Shown here piece after piece: positions 56,587 through 64,000 of a DNA stretch of 64,000 nt. The translations under genes and the position numbers were made by a program. How positions within the stretch are numbered: the stretch's first letter is position 1; each line of letters opens with the position of its first letter. The stretch is from Sthenelais limicola (taxonomy: Eukaryota; Annelida; Polychaeta; Phyllodocida; Sigalionidae), in contig OW804096.1 in the NCBI GenBank assembly GCA_942159475.1, positions 142,531,951 through 142,595,950 of the forward strand. Reading direction: 5' to 3'. The notes beneath the pieces were generated by a model. The model was not told the DNA's origin. It saw only the letters and a list, made by a program, of their open reading frames with translations, and searched no databases.

Positions 56587-57786
56587 ATGACGACTAGACG
56601 TGCCAAACGCAGAATGGATGAACTTAACGCTGAACTTGCGGGGCTAGAGGAGGAGGCCAACCAGACACAGGCGCCTCCAGAACCAGAGCCGGTTAAGCCC
56701 AAGAAAAAGCCTGGTAAGGCCAAGGGGGCCCGCAAGGTAGTCAGGAAATTGACAATGCAATACTTGGACGAGAGAATTGACGCAAGTGCAGGCCAGGTAG
56801 CAGAGGTGAAGCAGGAGGTGTCTGAAATGAACTCCAAACTCGATGCGCTGCTGGACGTTTACACAGCAGGCAACAGTAAGGCCGACATTTCACATGCCTC
56901 TGATAGGGGTAACCAAACGTCCACTCCCAGGTCCAGCCAGGGCCGCAGACGCCTCAACACTTCCCATGCAAGCGCCAGTCACGACAGGTTCGACCCACCT
57001 GAAGTGCTTAGACGCAGGCTTGACGCCGACGATTTCTACGAGAGAGAAATGGAGAGAGAGAGATTTGCCCGCGGCCTATACGGTAAGAGTAACATCATGC
57101 AAAACTTTCATTCTGCCAAGATATTGGCCAAGCCATTTATGTATATTGATAGAGAAGGAGAGAAGACCGTGAAGCAGAAGCTCGAGGCCCGGGCGGGTCT
57201 CTCTCAACTCCAATACATCAATGCATGCCTCAATTTACTTCAAGATAAAAGGGCATACAGGCACTACGAGTATGATAATATTGTTTCACATGTGGTAGAT
57301 GTTTCTCAGGACGCACTTGAGCGCCCATGGTCTCAGGTGCGCCGGTGGTCGCAATACATATGGGACCAGGTCGAGGCAGGCTCGCTCACCTGGTCTAACC
57401 ATGCCAAGATATACCAACATAGGGTTCGCATCTCTTTCACAAACGGAGGTATGGGAAGCGGGAACTCTAACTCTAGGTCTGAAAGCCATAACCAATACGC
57501 TGACAATGACACCAGAGAAGTACTCTGTAGGGATTTCAATAATCATAACAAGAACAATTGCTCCCATAATGATGCTCATGTTGAATCGGGTGTAAAATTC
57601 ATGCATTTCTGCTCTTTCTGTGAGGGGGTGGGAAAGTCGTGCCAGCACCCATTCTCAAAATGTATCAGAAGACAAAACTCTGGTAATGTGAATAAGCAAG
57701 GTAATAACAATCATAATTCGAGTCATTCCAGCACACAGCAAGGCGCAGGCCGCGCCCAGAACCAGTCGAGCGCAAAAAACTACTAG
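56587..57786 (+). CDS. Gag-like protein of the Ngaro-like element
   Basis: 399 aa from the first good ATG (MTTRRAKRRMDELNAELAGL). The N-terminus is a charged coiled coil (to about residue 100). The middle includes FMYIDREGEKTVKQKLEARA. The C-terminus has a Cys/His cluster (CRDFN...C..., FCSFCEGVGKSCQHPFSKC) typical of DIRS/Ngaro Gag proteins and likely binding RNA. It probably forms the RNA-protein particle. The stop TAG is at 57784-57786, directly after a slippery site, so a fraction of ribosomes may continue into the RT frame. Confidence 0.85.
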   Translation: MTTRRAKRRMDELNAELAGLEEEANQTQAPPEPEPVKPKKKPGKAKGARKVVRKLTMQYLDERIDASAGQVAEVKQEVSEMNSKLDALLDVYTAGNSKADISHASDRGNQTSTPRSSQGRRRLNTSHASASHDRFDPPEVLRRRLDADDFYEREMERERFARGLYGKSNIMQNFHSAKILAKPFMYIDREGEKTVKQKLEARAGLSQLQYINACLNLLQDKRAYRHYEYDNIVSHVVDVSQDALERPWSQVRRWSQYIWDQVEAGSLTWSNHAKIYQHRVRISFTNGGMGSGNSNSRSESHNQYADNDTREVLCRDFNNHNKNNCSHNDAHVESGVKFMHFCSFCEGVGKSCQHPFSKCIRRQNSGNVNKQGNNNHNSSHSSTQQGAGRAQNQSSAKNY

Positions 57787-57820
57787 TGGACCGGGTCGGC
57801 GCAGAGACGCCCCAGTCCAC
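57774..57820 (+). promoter_or_regulatory. -1 programmed ribosomal frameshift signal, Gag to RT
   Basis: The heptamer A AAA AAC (57774-57780) is in the Gag codon phase required for tandem slippage. The Gag stop is two codons later. After a 5-nt spacer a hairpin begins: GTGGAC 57786-57791 pairs with GTCCAC 57815-57820, with inner GGCG 57798-57801 and CGCC 57808-57811. A -1 slip enters the RT frame exactly at CTA 57780. Pseudoknotting was not assessed. Confidence 0.75.
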
Positions 57821-59774
57821 ACACGTCGAGTGCACGAGGGAGCACACAGTTACCAGTCACGCTGAGACTCCCACATCAAACGAAGGTAGTGAGTATGAAT
57901 ACACCAGTACTTTCGAGAATGCCCTCCTCCTTTGCAAACATGATAACAATGACAATATAGACAACATTGGCCCATACGCTATAATGCCACATCGTAAACG
58001 CTATTGGCCCCAAGTAGTCTCTCTCGGCAACTCAAGCTTGGAGAAAATATATTGTTGTGTTAAAAGCTCCGGCCTTCCAAACGCTCTGTCAGCTAGAGAA
58101 CGCCTCCCTAGCAACCTTAATATCAGTGCATGGGACAAATATCTGCCTCTATTACCGGGTGGGTTGCAAACTTTAGACTTCATCAAATACGGTTTTCCTG
58201 TAGGCTACACTGGGCCTATATCTCACCTAGATGGGGATTCTAAAAACCACCCTAGTGCCAGGCAATACCCTAAACAGATACAAACCTTCATTGACACAGA
58301 AATTAAACTTGGAGGAATAAGTGGCCCCTTCAGTAAACCCCCTTTTGAACCCTGGTTGCACTGTAGCCCACTTATGTCCCGCGAGAAGAAAGACCCAGAT
58401 AAACGACGAGTAATCATAGACATGACTTACCCTGAAGAGTTATCGATAAACAAATATGTCAGGAAGAATTCTATTTGGGGCCATGTACAAGAACATTGCC
58501 TACCTACAGTTGATGATTTTGCCACCGACCTCGTGAAGGTCGGTCCAGGGGCGTATATGAGTGTCATTGATATTAGCAGGGCTTACAAGAATTTTATCAG
58601 TGACCCCCTCGACTGGCCTTTATTGTGTTTCAATTGGAACGATGAATACTATTGCGATATCACCATGCCCTTTGGTAGTCGAGCCAGTTCTTTTCACATG
58701 CAGACTGTTTCAAATCATGTTGCCTCTATCCTCAGGTCAAAAGGTGTCAACTGTCAGATATATTTGGATGACATAGCAATTGTTTCCCCAGATTATGAAT
58801 CGGCATTAGAAGCTTACAACATTACATCATCTCTGTTACAGGAACTGGGCCTCCCGGAGGCGGTAGAGAAGACTCAAAAACCCTCTCAGGTAGTAACGTG
58901 GTTGGGCATTCAGATAGACAGCCGTGAAATGTCCCTATCAATACCCAAAGAAAAGGTAGAGGAAATTCTTTCTAACATACAATCGGTATATCACCTCAAG
59001 AATATAACCAAGCGAAAGTTGCAATCAATCATTGGATATTTGGTGTATGTTAGCAAATGCGTAAAGCCGGCTAGGCTATTTGTATCACGATTACTAGAAG
59101 CTATCAGAGGTGTAGAAAACAAGCCAATCCCTGTAACTGTAGAAATGCGCAAGGACTTTGACTGGTTCATTGAGTTTTGCCAAAGCTGGAATGGTAGCAG
59201 CCTAATCCCTAAACAGGCTGTTACAAAAACCATTGTTATTGATGCTTGCCTTAGTGGCGTTGGGGCCTCCGATGGGGACCAGGCATACGGGGCGAGCATA
59301 TGCAGTCAGGACAAGGAAGTAAATAACATTTCCGAGTTGGAGGCATTAAACTTAGCAATCGCACTTGATAACTTTGTGGGCCCATGGGACGCCGGGGGGC
59401 ACATACACGTGTTGTGCGACAACATGGGCACGGTAAACACCCTCAACTCGGGGCGCGGCAGAAATCACGTTATACTAGAGAGCGCCCGCCTCACATGGTT
59501 AATACAAGCAAGGCGACAAGTACATATCAGTGTCTCTCATATCCCGGGCTCACATAATGACTTAGCCGATGCGCTCAGCCGAGCACATTTGAGTGAAAAA
59601 TACAGCAACCTCGCCAGAAACTTGTGTTCAGAATTCAATGTTGAACGTATTACCCCAGACTTGGGAACTTGGTATAACTATTCCAATATGTTCACTTTCA
59701 GAACCAGAGCTGCAGGAGCTAATAGCACGAGCGGAGGAGAGGCAGACCAAGGCCTGGGCCCCCGGGACCATTAG
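57780..59774 (+). CDS. Reverse transcriptase-RNase H of the Ngaro-like element
   Basis: The frame is open from before the Gag stop, with no ATG near its start, so expression by -1 frameshift fits. Residue numbers count from GTG 57786. RT: RRVIIDMTYPEEL, SVIDISRAYKNF, MPFGSRASSF and the catalytic YLDD at 326-329 (YLDDIAI). RNase H: Asp486 (IDACLSG), Glu517 (SELEAL), Asp545 (CDNMG), Asp595 (ADALSR), that is the D-E-D-D set. No protease or integrase is present, as in DIRS elements. The last 137 bp overlap the recombinase ORF in another frame. Confidence 0.92.
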   Translation, partial: LLVDRVGAETPQSTHVECTREHTVTSHAETPTSNEGSEYEYTSTFENALLLCKHDNNDNIDNIGPYAIMPHRKRYWPQVVSLGNSSLEKIYCCVKSSGLPNALSARERLPSNLNISAWDKYLPLLPGGLQTLDFIKYGFPVGYTGPISHLDGDSKNHPSARQYPKQIQTFIDTEIKLGGISGPFSKPPFEPWLHCSPLMSREKKDPDKRRVIIDMTYPEELSINKYVRKNSIWGHVQEHCLPTVDDFATDLVKVGPGAYMSVIDISRAYKNFISDPLDWPLLCFNWNDEYYCDITMPFGSRASSFHMQTVSNHVASILRSKGVNCQIYLDDIAIVSPDYESALEAYNITSSLLQELGLPEAVEKTQKPSQVVTWLGIQIDSREMSLSIPKEKVEEILSNIQSVYHLKNITKRKLQSIIGYLVYVSKCVKPARLFVSRLLEAIRGVENKPIPVTVEMRKDFDWFIEFCQSWNGSSLIPKQAVTKTIVIDACLSGVGASDGDQAYGASICSQDKEVNNISELEALNLAIALDNFVGPWDAGGHIHVLCDNMGTVNTLNSGRGRNHVILESARLTWLIQARRQVHISVSHIPGSHNDLADALSRAHLSEKYSNLARNLCSEFNVERITPDLGTWYNYSNMFTFRTRAAGANSTSGGEADQGLGPRDH

Positions 59775-60666
59775 CAACTATAAGTCTGCTACCAAGACGT
59801 TTATTGCCTTCTGCCGACAGGCTCACATATCTATAGACAATATCGACCATGTACATATATGTGCATACATAGAATACCTTGCTAAATATCTCCCTTCTCC
59901 AAAGACTCTAAGAAATCACTTGTCACATATCAAAGTGCTATTTATTAAGCGAAACATCCCTATTGCCCCGATAGACCACAGTAAAGTCCGCTGGGCCGTA
60001 CAAGCGCTCATGAAAAATAAGAAATATGTTCCTCGTATCAAGCAACCCATTGGTATCCAGCAGTTCAGAGAAATAATACAATCTCTTCCACAAGACCAAC
60101 TAAGTCAGATTATAAAGTGCATCTTATTAGTCCTATTTTATGCGGGACTTAGACAATCTGAAGTAGTCCCACGTTCGGCAAAATCTTTTGATCCCAGTAG
60201 ACATCTAACAAGGAATGATGTTACGTTCAGTAAAGATTCTGTGCAAATAAAAATAAAGGCAGCCAAGAATCTCCAAACCGTGTATCAAACCAAGTGTGTA
60301 TCCCTACAGAGGTCAGCCGACCAAAATATGTGTGTCTACCAAGGAATACAAGCCATGTTCGAGGCCAATCCAACTACCAAGAAAGACCAAGCGTTCGCAG
60401 TATTTCCAGGCACTGCAAACCCAATACCAGTCACCTATGTCTCCAATAGGTGGCGACAAGCCCTCGATGCCCTACGACTGGACAAGACCAAGTACTCGTT
60501 GCACAGCATTAGGAAGCTGGCTGCGACTGCCGCACACCAGGCAGGCTGCAGTGATCTGCAGATTATGAACTATATTGGATGGAAATCCAATGCGTATCGA
60601 GCATACATCAAGACACAGCCTGCAGTCGTCAATCATAAACTCAACCTCGCTCTTGTACAAAACTGA
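59638..60666 (+). CDS. Tyrosine recombinase of the Ngaro-like element
   Basis: 342 aa from ATG 59638. It replaces an integrase, inserting the circular DNA copy by strand exchange. The N-terminal SAM-like helices (SNYKSATKTFIAFCRQAHIS) lead to the catalytic set: Arg172 in YAGLRQSEV, His289 and Arg292 in LHSIRK, Trp315 in IGWKSN, and the nucleophile Tyr320 or Tyr323 in AYRAYIK. The ORF overlaps RT by 137 bp in the +1 frame. How it is translated (reinitiation, frameshift or splicing) is not visible. It appears complete. Confidence 0.92.
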   Translation: MLNVLPQTWELGITIPICSLSEPELQELIARAEERQTKAWAPGTISNYKSATKTFIAFCRQAHISIDNIDHVHICAYIEYLAKYLPSPKTLRNHLSHIKVLFIKRNIPIAPIDHSKVRWAVQALMKNKKYVPRIKQPIGIQQFREIIQSLPQDQLSQIIKCILLVLFYAGLRQSEVVPRSAKSFDPSRHLTRNDVTFSKDSVQIKIKAAKNLQTVYQTKCVSLQRSADQNMCVYQGIQAMFEANPTTKKDQAFAVFPGTANPIPVTYVSNRWRQALDALRLDKTKYSLHSIRKLAATAAHQAGCSDLQIMNYIGWKSNAYRAYIKTQPAVVNHKLNLALVQN

Positions 60667-60803
60667 ATGCAAAATCAAATTTTAATTGTATATCTACAAT
60701 ACTTTTACCACCAATCCTTCATCACCATCACCTTTTACCACCAATTCCTTTTAAACCCACCACTACCCACCCTAACAACATATCATTATTTGGCTTTTGG
60801 GAG

Positions 60804-60950
60804 TTTTATTTTATTTTTCAATCAATTATTTTATCAATTCTTATTTACCTTCTACAATTTATACAAAATCAAAAACAAAATCAACTTTTAATCAATAAAA
60901 AATATTATGATATTCCCAACTGTCGTTCAATGGGTCTTTGTCCAGTAATG
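60804..60950 (+). repeat. Split direct repeat B1
   Basis: 147 bp matching 61165-61311, with AATAAA at 60894-60899. It directly abuts A2 at 60951, as expected of this architecture. Confidence 0.9.
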
Positions 60951-61101
60951 TCGTCCGCATTGGCATAGGCTAAGGCGGGGTCATTGCTGGCGGGACCCGT
61001 TGGTCACCACACCACTCACTACCACAGCGACCCCTACCACCCGCTATATAAGCCCTCACACCACCTGCACCGGTCTCATTCATTCATAACGCTCAATGCA
61101 C
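60951..61101 (+). repeat. Split direct repeat A2
   Basis: An identical copy of A1, offset by 5939 bp. Confidence 0.92.
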
Positions 61102-61164
61102 CCACCCACCCACAACCTATCTATCATCATCTTCTACATACAACTCCTACTAACATCCTCATCA

Positions 61165-61311
61165 TTTTATTTTATTTTTCAATCAATTATTTTATCAATT
61201 CTTATTTACCTTCTACAATTTATACAAAAACAAAAACAAAATCAACTTTTAATCAATAAAAAATATTATGATATTCCCAACTGTCGTTCAATGGGTCTTT
61301 GTCCAGTAATG
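61165..61311 (+). repeat. Split direct repeat B2
   Basis: A copy of B1 offset by 361 bp, with one visible substitution. It carries AATAAA at 61255-61260 and ends GTCCAGTAATG, the right border of the element. Confidence 0.9.
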
Positions 61312-62356
61312 AAAATACATAGATAAGTACAGTGGTAATAGTTCGCAAGGATATATTATTATACAGATTTAAAAAGCTCATATTCTTTCATTGTCAGAAT
61401 ACGGGCAATTGTTCCATAAAATGGTCAATACTGTCATCACTGGAAAGGTTTAAAGATTATTCAAAAGAGGCATAAAGTTGGTGTGAAGAAAAATACATTG
61501 CCATTATGCCACGTAACCCAAGGTTGGCTGATGGAATCATTCTCCTAGCTGAAGTAGTGAGAAATTAAGAAGGTCTCCCATCGTATCGATAGAGCTCTCT
61601 TTCTATAAAAAGAAAACATAACGAATCCTGTACGTTGAAATTATTAATTACTTCTGCTTCGTAGTTTGTTGTCCAAATCTTGCTCAAGGATGGAGAGGGT
61701 ACGATGTATTCGTTGTGTTATCGACCCCGGGAGAAATAGAGATTTTGTTGACAGACTGAATAAAAGTATTTTAAAAACAAAACAAAATTGTAATGTACGT
61801 TTTATTTTGACCAGGCATTGAAAAATGTTTATACAACTGTTAAATCTAATGAGAGTCGGAATATTTACTTTATTACCTTACGATTCTGAAGACAGAAGCG
61901 CTGTAAAAACTGTTATCGCTTCATACTGCTGACTATGTCTACCTTTGAAATAAAGACCCGGTGTTGGGGAAAAAAGGTCTCCCATCATTCTGGAGCCTCA
62001 CCTTTGGAATCGATTACCACCTGATAAGAAAAGGCCTCAGATTTTTTAAAACAGAATTCAGATCGGCTGACAGGTTAGATGTCCCTATATATTGCATATT
62101 TCATAGATCTGACTACAATGAGTTCAATGAAATAATTTATTGATAAGTTGATGTGATTTGATATTCAAATGGTGTGTTTACTTGTGCACATTAATTTCTA
62201 CGTGAAGATATTGTCTTCATGCTTTAAAGTTTAAACGGCCAAAAAACCCAAAAGTGGTATGGTTGGGTAATGTAAAATGTGGAAGGCATTTGGAGAAGAT
62301 TAGAAACATTGACTCGGACAGCTCCTTGGACAGCTGATCGGTGGTGATTGTGATGT
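61312..62356. other. Right flank of the Ngaro-like element
   Basis: Only the LINE remnant (61965-62075) was recognised. Confidence 0.4.
61965..62075 (+). pseudogene. C-terminal remnant of a LINE reverse transcriptase
   Basis: In one frame PHLWNRLPPD and, one frame over, FKTEFRS resemble the LWN-LP...F-K ending common to CR1/L2/Jockey-type ORF2 proteins. Frameshifted and short. Confidence 0.45.
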
Positions 62357-62586
62357 GGGTTAGATTTTCAGAAAATGTACAATTGGCAGCTCTACATATT
62401 TAGTAATTTCTGCTAAATTCTGCTAAAAAAATGATACATTTTGGGTATATCTGAGTATATTTGATATGGCATTGATTTAAAGTATCAGTTCGGTTATGTT
62501 AAACTGCATTTTGAAGCTCATTATTGTCTCAAATTTGGGTTGTTTGAGAGGATTGGTGAAGGCCAATTGTACATTTTCTGACAATG
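62357..62586 (+). mobile_element. MITE-A copy, right terminus eroded
   Basis: Left terminus GGGTTAGATTTTCAGAAAAT; right side stops at CTGACAATGG. Confidence 0.8.
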
Positions 62587-62729
62587 GTTTCTTGATTTTC
62601 TGGTAATTCAAATTTTCATGACTATCTTTATTACTTACGAATTTATGCTAGATGTATTGAAAAGAAAAAGAGTTGTGGAAAATGTCATTTTTGATCGTCA
62701 ATGACTGGAAGTCATTCGCTACTATTTAT

Positions 62730-62918
62730 GGGTCAAATCTTCTGAAAACGTACAATTAGTCCTCACCAATCCTCTCAAATAACCCAAATTTAAGAGAAAA
62801 ATAAATTTCAAAATACAGTTCAACATAACCAGACAGATTTATTGAATGAATACAATACAGAATACACTCTGTGTCACCTCTGTTGGTGTAGATTGTGTAT
62901 TTTCTGAAAATCTTACCC
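62730..62918 (-). mobile_element. MITE-A copy, second subtype, internally deleted
   Basis: Left terminus GGGTCAAATCTTCTGAAAAC; about 45 bp missing before the right terminus. Confidence 0.8.
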
Positions 62919-62953
62919 GTTAAATGCAGTTTTAAGGGTTTTTGTACAGTATA

Positions 62954-63311
62954 TGTGATGTGTTTCAGGAAAATATGTCATAAGTCGCAAAATTGATATT
63001 TTCCAAAGTGATATATTCCCAAAATCTCTTTGTAGGAATGTCATCATTTTTGGTGTCACTAATGTTGAATGAAGTATAAATACATGTACCAAATTGCAAG
63101 ACAGTGTATCAAATATTGTCATGCATTTATAGGGTCATCCCATAGAGTATATTTAAATAAAAATATCAAACTTAAAATATAGAAATACTTATTAGATGCC
63201 CTTAATGTTTATATTCATTGGAATCCCCTTGGTCTCATCTTAACAAATATGATAATATCACACAATTCAATTTTTGCGACTTATGACTCATTATCCTGAA
63301 ACACATCACAT
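62954..63311 (+). mobile_element. MITE-E copy
   Basis: 358 bp, both ends intact, inside a TATA...TATA context. Confidence 0.85.
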
Positions 63312-63511
63312 ATATTATCATATGGTGTACAATTAACATTGATTATAGAACTCCCTGAAGAGAGCAGATAATGGGTCTAGGGAGACAAAGGGTGGTAACT
63401 AACGAATGTCACTCATTGCAATTCAAACACTATTCAACACTTAGGACAGTGGGAGCTGATGATGTACACAATGCAGAATGAAGTTGTAATAGGTCATTAG
63501 TAACATAATAG

Positions 63512-63560
63512 GATCAGGTCGTCAGAAAATGTACAATCGGCAGGTCTACACATTTGTGCT
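63512..63560 (+). mobile_element. MITE-A left-end fragment
   Basis: CAGGTCGTCAGAAAATGTAC and a short interior piece, then MITE-E sequence. Confidence 0.55.
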
Positions 63561-63660
63561 GTGTTCCAGGAAAATAAGTCACAAGTTGCAAAATGTATAT
63601 TTTTCAAAGTGATTTATTTATAGGATATCTTTGTTGGAGTATTCTCACTGTTGGTATGCT
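63555..63660 (+). mobile_element. MITE-E left-end fragment
   Basis: TGCTGTGTTCCAGGAAAATA then AGTTGCAAAATGTATATTTT; the right half is absent. Confidence 0.65.
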
Positions 63661-63671
63661 TAGCGCTGCTA

Positions 63672-64000
63672 TAGTCTGTCTAAAAAGTAGTTGACACGTG
63701 ATTCCTTAGTTCCTTTAAGGGGAGGGAAAAGTGGGAGATTTCTGATTTCTATTTATGACAAGGATGTGTCCACCATATGCCTAGCGAGTCGCTCATTGCA
63801 ATCAACCATGAAGAAACAGGGACAGTATAACCAGCTCTGCCTTCCTTCTAAGCAAAACAACAGCTGCTGCACATAGAACAGAGGCAGCACAATACAGTAC
63901 AGCTGTACATTTGGCTATGGTTGGTCGCAAATGGCCATGGTCGGTCGCAAACGGCGATTCAGGGGGCAATAGTTTGAAATCAGAAATCTCCCACTTTTCC
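63672..64000 (+). mobile_element. MITE-D copy, cut by the window border
   Basis: Starts TAGTCTGTCTAAAAAGTAGT; an extra copy of GGCCATGGTCGGTCGCAAA is duplicated in tandem near 63935. Confidence 0.85.

Larger units (their letters stand above)
55012..61311 (+). mobile_element. Ngaro-like (DIRS superfamily) tyrosine-recombinase retrotransposon
   Basis: Layout is A1 (55012-55162), leader, Gag, RT-RNaseH and YR frames, B1 (60804-60950), A2 (60951-61101), spacer, B2 (61165-61311). The split direct repeat order A1-ORFs-B1-A2-B2 is characteristic of Ngaro and related DIRS elements, which integrate through a circular DNA using the tyrosine recombinase and make no target duplication. A1 and A2 read as identical over 151 bp, and B1 and B2 differ at about one position, so the insertion is recent. 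No methyltransferase domain was seen. All three frames are open. The only lesion is a CACTA element in the leader. Confidence 0.9.

Noticed and set aside
57286..57648. Minus-strand 120-codon frame over Gag
   Set aside because: Antisense shadow of a coding region.
55012..61311. LTR retrotransposon or endogenous retrovirus
   Set aside because: No LTR pair, protease, DDE integrase or envelope; the split direct repeats and tyrosine recombinase identify a DIRS/Ngaro-type element.

Overview
The window is eukaryotic nuclear DNA from a metazoan, most likely a marine invertebrate. Genes are split by GT-AG introns, single introns reach 7.6 and 14.4 kb, and most of the sequence is transposable elements, MITEs and simple repeats. 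One tandem repeat (GAGTGAGTGAG followed by ATTGGTTGCTTTACGCCC) resembles repeats I know from molluscs. That is only a hint, and the species cannot be named from the sequence. No operons, rRNA, tRNA or CRISPR were seen.

Host gene. The backbone is the 3' half of a Ro60/TROVE2 (60 kDa SS-A/Ro, Y-RNA-binding) gene on the + strand. Five exons join in phase: 13573-13730, 21376-21508, 35899-36162, 36532-36701 and 38966-39098 (stop). They encode 285 residues: the end of the TROVE HEAT-repeat ring and the whole vWA domain. The N-terminal exons were not found upstream. The terminal exon acceptor lies in a 132-bp tandem duplication.

Element inside the 14.4-kb intron (about 21.5-35.9 kb). This intron holds a large rolling-circle transposon of the Helentron/Helitron2 type. 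Its frame (22851-29174) is interrupted by a single amber codon. It encodes an N-terminal Cys protease-like domain, zinc-binding clusters, the HUH Rep, a Pif1-type helicase and a C-terminal APE-like endonuclease. Downstream is a complete five-exon gene (31195-34827, 703 aa) for an RG-rich protein with OB-fold-like regions resembling RPA70, probably a companion single-strand-binding protein.

Other autonomous or formerly autonomous elements. A DIRS-superfamily (Ngaro-like) tyrosine-recombinase retrotransposon occupies 55012-61311. It has Gag, RT-RNaseH and YR frames and perfect A1-...-B1-A2-B2 split direct repeats. A canonical -1 frameshift signal (A AAA AAC, 5-nt spacer, GC-rich hairpin) lies at the Gag/Pol junction. 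A 1276-bp CACTA-like element (55213-56488) has inserted into its leader. A PIF/Harbinger transposase pseudogene with one frameshift lies at 51146-52206 (-).

Non-autonomous families, named here for reference. MITE-A: about 235 bp, termini TGGGTCAGATTTTCAGAAAA, over 25 copies, 2-bp target duplications. MITE-B: CAGTCTAGG termini, 8 copies. MITE-C: AATAGGGGATTTGCAT termini, 7 copies. MITE-D: TAGTCTGTCC termini, TA duplications, 3 copies. MITE-E: TGTGATGTGTTTCAGG termini, 4 copies. MITE-F: AGGGCCTAGTCCAC termini, TWA duplications, 2 copies. MITE-G: CTGTAAACGTAT termini with repeated GCGCGAAAATAAAT motifs, 2 copies. There is also a 153-bp foldback element. SR-1 is a repeat of about 78 bp with an internal hairpin. 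Large GA- or CT-rich tracts lie at 1.3-1.6, 5.7-7.8, 14.6-15.6 and 19.9-20.2 kb. Long reading frames in those tracts are artefacts of composition.
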